From assembly GCF_031458175.1 (NCBI RefSeq), contig NZ_JAVDXX010000001.1:372001-436000 (forward strand): a stretch of 64,000 nucleotides of DNA, written 5' to 3'. The stretch comes from Pseudoglutamicibacter albus. GTDB taxonomy: Bacteria > Actinomycetota > Actinomycetes > Actinomycetales > Micrococcaceae. The notes under the pieces are model-generated. The model ran no database searches. It was not told the origin of the DNA and saw only the letters and a program-made list of their open reading frames with translations. Shown here one piece after another: positions 17,904 through 26,483 of the stretch. Position 1 is the stretch's first letter; the number at the start of each line of letters is the position of its first letter. The translations under genes were made by a program, and so were the position numbers.

Positions 17904-19253
17904 GTGACGAGAAACAGAGTAGTGACAGAGCAGGCACGTCAAGACGAATCGTCCACTCCTACAGAACCCACTCCCACCGAAGCGGCACCGACGATTCCTC
18001 GCGAAGACCCCACACGTAATCTTCCGGTGACGCTTGCTGATATTCGCCGTGCGGCTGAGGTGCTCGATGGCGTGGTTGAGAAAACTGGCCTGCATCACTC
18101 GCGTGCGTTGGAACTTCACACGAAGGCACCCGTGTGGCTCAAAGCCGAGAACCTGCAGCGTTCCGGGTCCTTCAAGGTCCGCGGCGCCTATGTGCGCATG
18201 AAGAACCTCACGGAATCCGAACGTGCCCGCGGCGTTGTGGCCGCATCGGCCGGTAACCACGCCCAAGGTGTAGCCCAGGCCGCATCCCGGCTCGGGATCA
18301 AAGCACGGATCTACATGCCGTTGGGCGTGGCCCTACCTAAGCTCACTGCGACCCGCGATCACGGCGCCGAGGTCGTGTTGCACGGCGACACTGTCGATGA
18401 GGCGCTCGCCGCGGCCGAGGAGTACGCGAAGGAAAGCGGCGCGGTGTTTGTGCACCCGTTCGACCACCCGGACATCATCGCGGGGCAGGGGACCATCGGT
18501 TTGGAGATTCTGGAGCAGTATCCAGAGGTCGAGACCGTGATCATGGGAGTCGGCGGCGGCGGCTTGCTCGCCGGGGTCGCGACCGCGATCAAGGGTTGGG
18601 CAGCTGAACTGGGCCGGGACATCAAGGTCATAGGTGTCCAAGCTGAGGATGCGGCGGCCTATCCGCCGTCGCTAGCGGCGGACGCGTTGGTTCCGCTGAC
18701 GAAGGTCCGCACGATCGCCGATGGCATCGCGGTGGGCCGCCCCGGCCAGATGCCGTTTGAGATCATTCGTGAGCTCGTTGACGATGTCGTGACGGTCTCT
18801 GAGGACGCGCTGGCTCGCGCGCTCGTGTTCTTGCTGGAGAGATCCAAGCTCGTGGTTGAACCGGCCGGTGCCGTGGGTGTTGCGGCCCTGCTGGAGCACA
18901 CGCTTGTCGATTCCGGAATTGAGCCTTCCAAGACGGTCGCGGTCCTCTCCGGAGGCAACATCGACCCGCTCCTCATGCTGAAAGTGATCCAGCGCGGTCT
19001 CGCCGCGGCCGGGCGCTACCTGACCATCAAGATGATGCTTCAGGACCGCGCGGGTGAGCTCGCAACCATATCCCGCATCATCGCCGAATGCGGCGCCAAC
19101 GTGACCCGTGTGGACCACACCCGCATCGGCGGGGCGCTGTCGATGGGCGACGTCGCGATCACGATCGACATGGAAACCAACGGCCACGAACACTCCAACG
19201 AAGTGCTCGATGCGCTACGCGAGCACGGCTACGACCCACAAGTCATGCAGTAG
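17904..19253 (+). CDS. ilvA: Threonine ammonia-lyase with C-terminal ACT domain
   Basis: PLP enzyme converting threonine to 2-oxobutyrate and ammonia. The 449-residue protein has the PLP lysine in RSGSFKVRGAY near residue 92, the phosphate-binding GVGGGGLLAGVA near residue 218 and LSGGNIDPL near residue 350. The last ~80 residues (LTIKMMLQDRAGELATISRI...) form one ACT domain. That is the arrangement of ACT-type enzymes often called catabolic or biosynthetic interchangeably, so the pathway role is open. The GTG follows AGGAGA by 10 nt; a second GTG lies 18 nt on. The first ~40 residues are polar and unconserved. Confidence 0.9.
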   Translation: MTRNRVVTEQARQDESSTPTEPTPTEAAPTIPREDPTRNLPVTLADIRRAAEVLDGVVEKTGLHHSRALELHTKAPVWLKAENLQRSGSFKVRGAYVRMKNLTESERARGVVAASAGNHAQGVAQAASRLGIKARIYMPLGVALPKLTATRDHGAEVVLHGDTVDEALAAAEEYAKESGAVFVHPFDHPDIIAGQGTIGLEILEQYPEVETVIMGVGGGGLLAGVATAIKGWAAELGRDIKVIGVQAEDAAAYPPSLAADALVPLTKVRTIADGIAVGRPGQMPFEIIRELVDDVVTVSEDALARALVFLLERSKLVVEPAGAVGVAALLEHTLVDSGIEPSKTVAVLSGGNIDPLLMLKVIQRGLAAAGRYLTIKMMLQDRAGELATISRIIAECGANVTRVDHTRIGGALSMGDVAITIDMETNGHEHSNEVLDALREHGYDPQVMQ

Positions 19254-19308
19254 CAGGCCCACGGCAGCCAAGCGGGCCGCCAAGGGTCAGCCGATACGTG
19301 ATGGGACA

Positions 19309-19348
19309 GCGTGAGGGGCGGTTCAGAGATCTGAACCGCCCCTCACGC
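19309..19348. terminator. Bidirectional terminator between ilvA and greA
   Basis: An 18-bp perfect stem (19309-19326 with 19331-19348) and loop AGAT lie between the two converging genes. Confidence 0.8.
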
Positions 19349-19375
19349 GTCAAGCTCGTTGAACTTAAACGGTGT

Positions 19376-19864
19376 TTAGCCTTCGAACGGGTGAGCCTCC
19401 ACGATTTCGACCGGGATCTCCTTGCCGTTCGGGGCGGTGTAGCTCAGCTTCTCGCCGACCTTGCGGCCGTCGATTGCCTGCCCGAGTGCGGAATGATCCG
19501 AATACACGTCAAGATCGGTGCCGTCAGCGAGCTCGCGGTTACCGAACAGGAAGCGGGTCTCCATACCCGCGATGTTGGCGACAACCACCATGCCTGGCTC
19601 GACCACGCCGTCGTCTTGAGGGGTTTCACCCACCTGGGCGTTCTCAAGCAACTGCTTCAAGTACACGATGCGGCCCTCGTTCTTCGACTGCTCTTCACGC
19701 GCCGCGTGGTAGCCGCCGTTCTCCTTCAGGTCGCCCTCGTCACGAGCAGCCTCGATACGCTCAAGGATCTCAGCCCGGTACGGGCCGGAGAGGTGCTCCA
19801 ATTCAGCGCTCAGACGATCGTAGGCCTTCTGTGTCAGCCACACTTCTTCATGCTGAGACGTCAT
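19376..19864 (-). CDS. greA: Transcription elongation factor GreA
   Basis: Rescues backtracked RNA polymerase by stimulating transcript cleavage. The 162-residue protein has the N-terminal coiled coil with ARDEGDLKENGGYHAAREEQ near residue 45, whose acidic tip enters the polymerase channel. The C-terminal FKBP-like domain ends EIPVEIVEAHPFEG. The ATG at 19864 is preferred over the GTG at 19870 because GGAG lies 5 nt before the ATG. A 6-bp GC hairpin (19885-19890 with 19898-19903) lies in its short leader. Confidence 0.95.
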   Translation of the reverse strand: MTSQHEEVWLTQKAYDRLSAELEHLSGPYRAEILERIEAARDEGDLKENGGYHAAREEQSKNEGRIVYLKQLLENAQVGETPQDDGVVEPGMVVVANIAGMETRFLFGNRELADGTDLDVYSDHSALGQAIDGRKVGEKLSYTAPNGKEIPVEIVEAHPFEG

Positions 19865-20063
19865 GAACACTCCATTTCGTTGAACCGCGCCCCAACAGCG
19901 CGGTGGTTAATTGCAAAAGAAAATACCCACTGGTTACCTTGACCGGACTGAAGCAGCGTCAAGCTAATCCCAGCGGGCACACTCGTTATCGCACGAGTCT
20001 AACGCGCAAAAGCGAACAATGGGAGCCACAACAGGCTAAATCTATGGAAAATTTGTGGCCGCG

Positions 20064-20522
20064 CTACTGGGTTCCTGTGCGCCAGCATGCTTCGTAGCCT
20101 GCCGTTACAGGCGTGAACGTGGTGCGCATCGGAACGGTTTTCTGCACGATATAGCGATTGCCGGAACGTTCCGAACTTTCATCCGCTTGGAAACGGACTT
20201 CCCTGTAGCCGACCACCGAATAATCCTGGCTCAACGCACGCAAGCCGCACGTCACATCGGCCCCGGGATCCATCGTGACAGCAACCGTGACCTCAACGTT
20301 GCGGTCACTGATTAGCTGATACGAGATGTCCTTGGCATCGAAACTGCTCTGGAACCGAAGCGTCACAAAAAGCAGGTAGCCGGAAAGAAACAGAATCCCG
20401 ACCACCGCAACAATCCACCAGCCGCGCGTTGACAAACTACGACGCGCGGAACCATAGCGGTTCGCTAGGCTTGGAGATTGGCGAGTATCCTCGCCACCGA
20501 TTTTGAGATCACCTGAGGACAT
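20064..20522 (-). CDS. DUF4307 family membrane protein
   Basis: Conserved actinobacterial protein of unknown function, 152 residues. A cytoplasmic N-terminus of ~35 residues contains LANRYG, the family's opening motif. One membrane helix follows (WWIVAVVGILFLSGYLLFV, near residue 38), then an extracytoplasmic beta-rich domain with two cysteines (CGLRAL and EACW) that may pair. The ATG at 20522 is chosen over the longer frame because GGGGGG is close upstream and a TAGAAT -10 sits just before. It is divergent from mca, as is common for this pair. Confidence 0.83.
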   Translation of the reverse strand: MSSGDLKIGGEDTRQSPSLANRYGSARRSLSTRGWWIVAVVGILFLSGYLLFVTLRFQSSFDAKDISYQLISDRNVEVTVAVTMDPGADVTCGLRALSQDYSVVGYREVRFQADESSERSGNRYIVQKTVPMRTTFTPVTAGYEACWRTGTQ

Positions 20523-20532
20523 GATGCCCCCC

Positions 20533-20538
20533 ATTCTA
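20533..20538 (-). promoter_or_regulatory. Candidate -10 (TAGAAT) for the DUF4307 gene
   Basis: On the minus strand TAGAAT ends 10 nt before the ATG at 20522, predicting a transcript with a leader of only 3-4 nt. It lies in the 47-nt gap shared with the divergent mca gene. Confidence 0.5.
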
Positions 20539-20569
20539 TCCGGGGCATCGAAAGGGGAATCGCACCACC

Positions 20570-21559
20570 ATGGGACATTCGCCGCGTAGTGTGCCTGATT
20601 CGTCTGGCTTGCGTGTACTTTCCGTGCACGCCCACCCCGATGACGAAGCCAGCAAGGGTGCATCGATGGCCGCCGCGTACGCGCAGGCCGGGGCGGAAGT
20701 GCTTGTCGTGACCTGTACTGGCGGTGAACGCGGAGACATCCTGGTAGAGGAGGTCCAAAGCATGCCTCGCGCGCACCGCGACCTCACTGGTTTGCGCCGC
20801 GAGGAGATGAAAGTCTCCGCGAAAGCGCTCAACATCAAGCATGTTTGGCTGGGCTTCGAGGATTCGGGCCTGCCGGAGGGGGACCCGCTGCCGCCGCTTC
20901 CAGAGAGCTGCTTCGCCTCGGTTCCGCTCTATGATGCTGCCGCGCCGCTGGTGCATCTGGTGCGTACGTTCAAACCGCACGTGCTCATCACGTATGACGA
21001 AAACGGCGGATACCCGCACCCGGACCACATTCGTACCCACCAGATCTCCGTCGAAGCGTTCCGTGCTTCCCACCGCGAAAACGAATATCAGGGCCTCGGT
21101 GAGCCGTGGACCATCTCCAAGATGTACTACGACCGCGCGTTCTCACTTGAGCGCTTCAAGGCCCTGGACGAGGCGATGCGTCAACGCGAGGGTGTCTCTC
21201 CATTCGGTGAGCGCATCGAATTCTTGGAAAAACGCCAACGCGACAGCACCAACCCCGCTGCCCGGCACCGTGTGACAACGCACGTGCCCATCAGCGGCTT
21301 GGTGCACTTACGTGATGAGGCCCTCTTGGCCCACCGTTCCCAGGTTGAACCGGGCGGCTTCTTCTTCGCGGTCCCTCCGGAGCTCGTGGAAGAGGTGTAC
21401 CCGTGGGATGACTACGTGCTCGCGGCCACTCGCGTGCACACCGAACTACCGGAGTTCGACCTGTTCGCTGGCCTTCACGATGGCGAAGGCGAGCGCATCG
21501 GTACGCTGCGTCCGGTGCCAGAAGCCTTCAAACCAGAGCTTGCCAACGACCGGCGGTAA
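20570..21559 (+). CDS. mca: Mycothiol S-conjugate amidase
   Basis: Cleaves mycothiol conjugates to a mercapturic acid and GlcN-inositol, a detoxification step specific to mycothiol-making Actinobacteria. The 329-residue LmbE-like protein has the zinc motif HAHPDDEASKG near residue 21; the lysine here separates Mca from the related deacetylase MshB. CTGGERGDIL is near residue 48, and NGGYPHPDHIRTH near residue 147 supplies the remaining zinc histidine. AAAGGGG lies 13 nt before the ATG, rather far. Normal length. Confidence 0.92.
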   Translation: MGHSPRSVPDSSGLRVLSVHAHPDDEASKGASMAAAYAQAGAEVLVVTCTGGERGDILVEEVQSMPRAHRDLTGLRREEMKVSAKALNIKHVWLGFEDSGLPEGDPLPPLPESCFASVPLYDAAAPLVHLVRTFKPHVLITYDENGGYPHPDHIRTHQISVEAFRASHRENEYQGLGEPWTISKMYYDRAFSLERFKALDEAMRQREGVSPFGERIEFLEKRQRDSTNPAARHRVTTHVPISGLVHLRDEALLAHRSQVEPGGFFFAVPPELVEEVYPWDDYVLAATRVHTELPEFDLFAGLHDGEGERIGTLRPVPEAFKPELANDRR

Positions 21560-21618
21560 AATAGATCAATGCACGGGGGACGACGGACCCTCGGATGCGT
21601 TGCGTATGGAAGGTGAGC

Positions 21619-21921
21619 ATGCTTTTCTCAGTACTGGCCTACGTCCCAGCGAATCTGGGGACTGACTCGGATGAGTACCGCGCGGTTGGGCCCGGCTTCC
21701 CGGGGTTTGTGGCTATCGCATGCTTGGCGATCGCCGTCATCCTCCTGATCGTTTCTATGGCCCGCCGCATCCGCCGCCTCGACTACCAGCCGCCGGTGGA
21801 GACCGCTCAGGCTGAGCTTGTTGAGCAAGGCCAAGCTGATGAAGTTGAACGTGAAGCACGCCGTCGTCTTGCCGAAAAATACGGTGAGAACGCCGAGCCG
21901 GGGCGAAGCCCGCAAGCATGA
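21619..21921 (+). CDS. Small membrane protein of unknown function
   Basis: 100 residues when started at the ATG at 21619, which follows GGAAGGTGAG; a longer start at 21595 is possible. It has a short hydrophobic N-terminus and one clear membrane helix (GFVAIACLAIAVILLIVSMA, near residue 33). An RRIRRLDYQPP juxtamembrane segment and a charged C-terminal helix (QADEVEREARRRLAEKYGE) follow. I do not recognise a named family. The stop overlaps the next ATG by 4 nt (ATGA), so it is translationally coupled to the prenyltransferase. Confidence 0.75.
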   Translation: MLFSVLAYVPANLGTDSDEYRAVGPGFPGFVAIACLAIAVILLIVSMARRIRRLDYQPPVETAQAELVEQGQADEVEREARRRLAEKYGENAEPGRSPQA

Positions 21922-22697
21922 GGCTACTGAAGATCTCGTGGCCGCCGCGTTTCCTCTATGGGCTGTATGAGCGGCGGCTAGCGCGCGAGCTGGAGCCTGC
22001 GAAACTTCCCAGGCACATCGGCGTGATGGTCGATGGGAATAGGCGCTGGGCTAAGCTCGCGGGTGCGCCGACGGCCTCGGGGCACCAAGCGGGCGCGGAC
22101 AAGATCCTTGACTTCCTCGAATGGTGCCGTGAGATCGGTATCCGTACCGTGACTCTCTACATGCTCTCTACCGATAACCTCAACCGCGACTCGGCTGAGG
22201 TTGCCGCACTGCTACGGATTATCGACGAAACCTTGAGCCGGGTGGGGTCTGAAGGCTCGATGCGTGTGCACCCGGTCGGGGCGTTGGATGTGCTGCCTGC
22301 CGAGCTTGCCGAGAAGTTGTGCGCGCTGCGTGACAGCACCGCTGGCCGTGGGGGCCTGCACGTGAATGTTGCGGTGGGCTACGGTGGCCGCCGCGAGATT
22401 GTCGATGCGGTGCGCGCTTTACTTGAAGACGCCGATACCCGCGGTATGAGCGCCGGCGAGGTCGCGAAGGCACTCGATGCCGATATGATCGCCAAGCATC
22501 TCTACACCTCGGGTCAGCCTGACCCGGACCTGGTGATCCGGACATCAGGCGAACAGCGCCTCTCCGGTTTCTTGATGTGGCAGTCCGCCTATTCCGAGTT
22601 CTATTTTTGCGAAGCATTGTGGCCGGATTTCCGGCGCGTGGACTTCCTGAGGGCGTTGCGTGACTTCCAGCGGCGGCAACGCCGCTTCGGCTGCTGA
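21918..22697 (+). CDS. Isoprenyl (cis-prenyl) transferase, UppS family
   Basis: Condenses isopentenyl diphosphate onto an allylic primer to make short or long cis-prenyl carriers for cell wall synthesis. The 259-residue protein has the catalytic motif HIGVMVDGNRRWA at residues 33-45 (catalytic aspartate D39), TLYMLSTDNLNR near residue 80, and RTSGEQRLSGFLMWQSAYSE near residue 207. Actinobacteria often carry two paralogues, a Z-farnesyl and a decaprenyl diphosphate synthase; the product here cannot be assigned safely from sequence. Coupled to the small gene upstream. Confidence 0.88.
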   Translation: MRLLKISWPPRFLYGLYERRLARELEPAKLPRHIGVMVDGNRRWAKLAGAPTASGHQAGADKILDFLEWCREIGIRTVTLYMLSTDNLNRDSAEVAALLRIIDETLSRVGSEGSMRVHPVGALDVLPAELAEKLCALRDSTAGRGGLHVNVAVGYGGRREIVDAVRALLEDADTRGMSAGEVAKALDADMIAKHLYTSGQPDPDLVIRTSGEQRLSGFLMWQSAYSEFYFCEALWPDFRRVDFLRALRDFQRRQRRFGC

Positions 22698-22741
22698 ACC
22701 GCGCTCCGCACGGAACCCGGGGCCGCAATCAGCGCGTTAGC

Positions 22742-22779
22742 CTGTCCACAACTGCGATGCGGGCTGAATCTGTCCACAA
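22742..22779 (+). promoter_or_regulatory. Two DnaA-box-like sequences
   Basis: CTGTCCACAA occurs at 22742-22751 and 22770-22779, 28 nt apart in the same orientation. Each matches 8 of 9 bases of the actinobacterial DnaA box TTGTCCACA. They lie upstream of the prepilin peptidase gene. Whether DnaA binds here is not known. Confidence 0.4.
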
Positions 22780-22830
22780 TACCGGGCAGTCCGTAGCGAG
22801 TCTTTGCAGGGTGCGCATAGCCTTGAGAGC

Positions 22831-23346
22831 ATGCGCACCCTGATTCTTTCCTACGCCGGCTCCGGTTCGGTATGGGGCCTCATCGTGGCCGCCGCGCTGA
22901 TGTGCGCATGCCTTGCGTTCTTAGGCTTCGGGGTAGTTCTGGCGGTCATTGATGCCCGCACGCATCGGCTCCCGAATGTGTGGGTCGCCCGCCTGAGTGC
23001 AGCGTGCGCTTTCTTTCTCACGCTCGCCACGTTTGCCTCGATCGGGGTGGGAACGTTCTTGGGGTTCCGGTGGATCCTGGCCGCCGTGTGCGGGGCCGTG
23101 GTGTTCATCGCGCTTCGCTGGATGACTGCTCAAGGGCTTGGCTTAGGGGATGTGAAACTCGCGCCCGTGTTGTGCGCGATGTGTGCGGTAGTCAGCTGGG
23201 GCCACGTCGTGTTGGCGGGGGTGTTGATGTGCCTGATTGCAGGCGTGCACGCGCTCATCGTGATGATCGCGACACGCAACCCGCGCGCCTTCATCGCGTT
23301 CGGCCCAGCCATGCTGTGTGGCACAGGGCTCGCGCTCGCGCTCTAG
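22831..23346 (+). CDS. A24-type prepilin peptidase, catalytic domain only
   Basis: Predicted aspartic membrane peptidase cutting type IV prepilin leaders. The 171-residue protein is almost entirely hydrophobic, with about six helices. It has both catalytic aspartates: D in VIDARTHRLPN near residue 36 and the GxGD motif LGLGDVKLAPVL near residue 108. The N-terminal methyltransferase domain of PilD is absent, as in archaeal-type and Tad/competence peptidases. No pilin or secretion ATPase gene is in the window. The ATG at 22831 has TAGCCT ending 7 nt upstream and no Shine-Dalgarno, so it may be leaderless. Confidence 0.82.
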   Translation: MRTLILSYAGSGSVWGLIVAAALMCACLAFLGFGVVLAVIDARTHRLPNVWVARLSAACAFFLTLATFASIGVGTFLGFRWILAAVCGAVVFIALRWMTAQGLGLGDVKLAPVLCAMCAVVSWGHVVLAGVLMCLIAGVHALIVMIATRNPRAFIAFGPAMLCGTGLALAL

Positions 23347-23390
23347 CGGCGGCCATCTCAGCGCGGTCCCTTCCTAACAGGCCGCGTAGA

Positions 23391-23479
23391 ACAGCCCCGC
23401 GGGCACCCACCGTTGTGGTGAGCGCCCGCGGGGCTGTCGAGTTCAAGTGCCGCAACCGTATCCGGTTGTGGCACTTGAA
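23391..23479. terminator. Two hairpins between prepilin peptidase and fumC
   Basis: The first hairpin pairs 23391-23404 with 23424-23437 (14 bp). The second pairs 23442-23458 with 23463-23479 (17 bp with one G-U) around loop TATC. They lie between converging genes and probably terminate both strands; the second is the likelier fumC terminator. Confidence 0.72.
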
Positions 23480-23506
23480 ATGTGTCGAGTCGAAACTCGA
23501 GGGCGC

Positions 23507-24928
23507 TTAGTTGAAGCGGCCGGTCATCGTGGTGACGTCGAGTGCCTTGTCGAGGTCAGCCTCGGATACCTTGCCCTCGCCTTCGCCAACGAAACCGAGC
23601 GCAACGGTCGCTTCGCGCACCGTCATGCCTTCAGCAACGGCCTTCTTGGCGATCTTCGCGGCGTTTTCGTAGCCGATGTACTTGTTCAACGGGGTCACCA
23701 CGGATGGGGAGGCCTCAGCCAGGAAGCGTGCACGCTCCTTGTTGACGGTGAGGTCGTTGATCATCTTGTCTACCATCACGCGGGCGGTGTTGGTGAGCAG
23801 GCGGATCGATTCGAGCAGGTTGGCAGCCATGACTGGGATGCCGACGTTGAGCTCGAACGCACCGTTGGTCGAGGACAGCGAGATGGTCGTGTCGTTACCG
23901 ATGACCTGCGCGCACACCATGGAAGAGGCCTCGCAAATCACGGGGTTGACCTTGCCCGGCATGATGGAGGAGCCTGGCTGAAGGTCTGGGATGTGCAGCT
24001 CGCCCAGGCCGGTGTTCGGGCCGGAACCCATCCAGCGCAGATCGTTGTTGATCTTCAACAGCGAGTAGGCGATGTTGCGCAACTGACCCGAGGCCTCGAC
24101 GAGGCCGTCTCGGTTAGCTTGTGCCTCGAAGTGGTTGCGGGCCTCGGTGATTGGAAGCCCGGTGTTTTCCGCGAGGTTAGCAATGACCTTCTCGGGGAAG
24201 CCCTCTGGGGTGTTGATGCCCGTGCCAACCGCGGTACCGCCCTGTGGGACCTCAGCTACGCGTGGCAGGGAAGACTCGATGCGTTCGATGCCGTAGGCGA
24301 CCTGTGCTGCGTAGCCACCGAAGACCTGACCCATCGTGACCGGGGTTGCGTCCATGAGGTGGGTGCGGCCGGACTTGACGACGTCCTTCCACTCAACACG
24401 TTTCTTCTCAAGCGCCTCGGAGAGGTACTTCAACGCCGGGATGAGGTCGTTGATGAGCGCGCCAGTGACAGCGACGTGAACAGAAGTTGGGAACACATCG
24501 TTGGAGGACTGGGAAGCGTTGACGTGGTCGTTTGGGTGGACCTGGGTCTCGGAGCCGTTGGCCTTCAGCTCGCGGGTAGCCAACTCAGCGATGACCTCGT
24601 TGGTGTTCATGTTCGAAGACGTTCCGGAGCCGGTCTGGAACACGTCGATCGGGAACTGGTCATCGTGCTTACCGGCGATGATCTCGTCAGCTGCGTGGAG
24701 GATCGCGTCAGCGATCTCCTGCGAAATCACGCCGAGCTCGAGGTTCGCCAGAGCTGCCGCGCGCTTAACCTGTGCGAGAGCGTGGATATGCTGCGGCTCA
24801 AGGGTTTTACCGGAGATCGGGAAGTTCTCAACTGCACGCTGGGTCTGTGCTCGGTACAGAGCATCAATCGGTACGAGGACCTCGCCCATCGTGTCATGTT
24901 CAGTGCGGAATTTAGGTGTTTCAGCCAT
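23507..24928 (-). CDS. fumC: Fumarate hydratase, class II
   Basis: Interconverts fumarate and malate, next to succinate dehydrogenase in the TCA cycle. The 473-residue protein belongs to the aspartase/fumarase superfamily: [13 protein letters not shown] near residue 104, SSNDVFPT near residue 145, [15 protein letters not shown] near residue 190 with the active-site histidine, and the signature [12 protein letters not shown] near residue 323. No Shine-Dalgarno is seen at the ATG, but TAAGAT ends 7 nt upstream and overlaps the carbonic anhydrase stop. The gene may thus have its own leaderless transcript besides being read from upstream. Confidence 0.96.
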   Translation of the reverse strand: MAETPKFRTEHDTMGEVLVPIDALYRAQTQRAVENFPISGKTLEPQHIHALAQVKRAAALANLELGVISQEIADAILHAADEIIAGKHDDQFPIDVFQTGSGTSSNMNTNEVIAELATRELKANGSETQVHPNDHVNASQSSNDVFPTSVHVAVTGALINDLIPALKYLSEALEKKRVEWKDVVKSGRTHLMDATPVTMGQVFGGYAAQVAYGIERIESSLPRVAEVPQGGTAVGTGINTPEGFPEKVIANLAENTGLPITEARNHFEAQANRDGLVEASGQLRNIAYSLLKINNDLRWMGSGPNTGLGELHIPDLQPGSSIMPGKVNPVICEASSMVCAQVIGNDTTISLSSTNGAFELNVGIPVMAANLLESIRLLTNTARVMVDKMINDLTVNKERARFLAEASPSVVTPLNKYIGYENAAKIAKKAVAEGMTVREATVALGFVGEGEGKVSEADLDKALDVTTMTGRFN

Positions 24929-24935
24929 ATCTCAA

Positions 24936-24941
24936 ATCTTA
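24936..24941 (-). promoter_or_regulatory. Candidate internal -10 (TAAGAT) for fumC
   Basis: TAAGAT on the minus strand ends 7 nt before the fumC ATG. Its first three bases are the TAA stop codon of the upstream carbonic anhydrase gene. Confidence 0.4.
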
Positions 24942-25559
24942 CCGCTCAGAGTCGACGAGCTTGACCGTGCCCGTATCGAGCGAGTACACGGCACCCACAA
25001 TCTTCACCTTGCCGGACTTTTCGGCACGGTAGAGCACCTGGGAAAGCTCACGCAGAATTTTGACGGTGCGCCGGGTGTGGATTTCAACAGCGCCGCTCAG
25101 GCCCGGGGTGTTCGCGTCCTCGCGGGCCTGAACCACGGACGGGAGGATGCGCTCAACGAGCGAGGCGATGCTACCTGGGGGAGTGTCCCCTGAATCCAGC
25201 GTTGCCTTCGCGGCTTCGACCGCGCCACACGAGGTGTGGCCGAGCACCAAAACCAACGGGACCTTGAGCACCTCGACCGCGAACTCGATCGAACCGATCA
25301 CAGTCTCGCCCAAAGCGTGGCCAGCGGTGCGGATCGCGAACAGGTCGCCGTAGCCCACATCGAAGGCATACTCCATGGGAACCCGGGAATCCGAGCACCC
25401 CACGACCGCGGCGATCGGATGCTGTTCTTTACGCAGAAGTTCGCGGCGGGATTTATCCGAATTAGGGCGAAGCGGACGGTCTAAAGCGGCGCGCTCAGCA
25501 CCCTGCAACAGGGTCTCAAGGGCTTGGTCCGGGGTGAGAGTTGGGTTGGTTGCTGGCAT
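24939..25559 (-). CDS. Beta-class carbonic anhydrase
   Basis: Interconverts CO2 and bicarbonate, supplying bicarbonate for carboxylations. The 206-residue protein has the zinc ligands in VVGCSDSRVP (near residue 53) and GHTSCGAVEAA (near residue 110); the aspartate/arginine dyad follows the first cysteine. AIRTAGHALG lies between. The ATG at 25559 is chosen because GAGGT lies 5 nt upstream; the frame is open 17 codons further. It is 10 nt upstream of fumC on the same strand, so the two may be co-transcribed. Confidence 0.9.
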   Translation of the reverse strand: MPATNPTLTPDQALETLLQGAERAALDRPLRPNSDKSRRELLRKEQHPIAAVVGCSDSRVPMEYAFDVGYGDLFAIRTAGHALGETVIGSIEFAVEVLKVPLVLVLGHTSCGAVEAAKATLDSGDTPPGSIASLVERILPSVVQAREDANTPGLSGAVEIHTRRTVKILRELSQVLYRAEKSGKVKIVGAVYSLDTGTVKLVDSER

Positions 25560-25675
25560 GGTGACCTCGTGATGACAGGCCCTTCGTGGTGAAGGGCGGT
25601 TCAAGCCCATGATAGGGCGGTAAGTGGGCGGAATCGACGAACGGTGCGGCTACGGTGCCGAGGTTACGGGCCTGT

Positions 25676-26359
25676 TTAGGGCGCTGACTTCTGAATGTTC
25701 TGGGCGACCTCAGGCAGGTGTTCGGCCACGTCGTTTTTCATGGTGATGACGTAGGTGAAGCCGTTGATCTTTGCGACCCAGCTGGTTCTGGCGTTGTCTC
25801 CCTTGCCGCCGGTTGCACGTTCGGTCCACTCGGTGCCGTCGACGTTGTGCTTCTTGCCGGTCGGGACGGAGCCGTCGGTTGCCAGGGTGACCCAGGAGTC
25901 GTTGGCTTTATCCGTTTGCTTGACGGCGGCGAAGGCCTCATCGCGGATCACGACGCCGAGGTCCCAGAACGCTACACCGTCAGCGGTGCCTGGGTTCCAG
26001 CGGGCGTAGTTGACGTACCAGCCCTCCGGTAGATCTGGTGCGATCGCATCGAAGTCGAGGGTTTCCTTGGTTTGTTTCGCGATTTCTTCGACGTTGACGC
26101 GGTCGTTGTATTCGTGCTGCCTGTTCGCCGGGTTGAGAAGGATGACGGGGATCACCACGAGGATCGTCAGGGCAGTGGAGATGATCATGCCCTTGATGGT
26201 CTGGTTGGCGCGTTTGGCCTGCTTCTCAGTCAGCGGCGCCTTGAAGCCCGGTTCTCCGGGTAGGGGTGAACGCTCAGCGCTGGGGGTCTCAGTTGCTGGA
26301 GGCTCATCGTTGTGTTTTGCGTCGTCAGATTTCTCAAGCACGGCTCCATTGTCTCCCAT
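25676..26359 (-). CDS. DUF4245 family membrane protein
   Basis: Conserved actinobacterial protein of unknown function, 227 residues. A proline- and glutamate-rich N-terminus of ~55 residues is followed by one membrane helix (IISTALTILVVIPVILL, near residue 60). The extracytoplasmic domain contains LPEGWYVNYARWNPG near residue 111 and a C-terminal GFTYVITMKNDVAEHLPEVAQ. In-frame starts are a GTG at 26368 and an ATG at 26359; neither has a Shine-Dalgarno. In many Actinobacteria it neighbours glpX and fumC, as here. Confidence 0.8.
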   Translation of the reverse strand: MGDNGAVLEKSDDAKHNDEPPATETPSAERSPLPGEPGFKAPLTEKQAKRANQTIKGMIISTALTILVVIPVILLNPANRQHEYNDRVNVEEIAKQTKETLDFDAIAPDLPEGWYVNYARWNPGTADGVAFWDLGVVIRDEAFAAVKQTDKANDSWVTLATDGSVPTGKKHNVDGTEWTERATGGKGDNARTSWVAKINGFTYVITMKNDVAEHLPEVAQNIQKSAP

Positions 26360-26425
26360 ATTGGGCACTACACGAACTGGTTATGGAATTTCGTGTGAAG
26401 AATGGGTAGATTCCAATCAACGAAA

Positions 26426-26441
26426 CGTGACGCAAGTCACA
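26426..26441. promoter_or_regulatory. Candidate Crp/GlxR operator upstream of the acetate permease genes
   Basis: CGTGACGCAAGTCACA matches the TGTGA-N6-TCACA consensus at 9 of 10 conserved positions and is nearly palindromic. It lies 42 nt before the DUF485 ATG, between divergent genes. Crp-family control of acetate uptake is well known in other bacteria. Confidence 0.55.
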
Positions 26442-26483
26442 TTTTGTTTGTCATCTACTTTCTCCTCGAGGTAAGGACCGCTC

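Noticed and set aside
23447-24964. 505-codon open frame antisense to fumC
   Set aside because: A shadow frame; fumC carries the fumarase signature.
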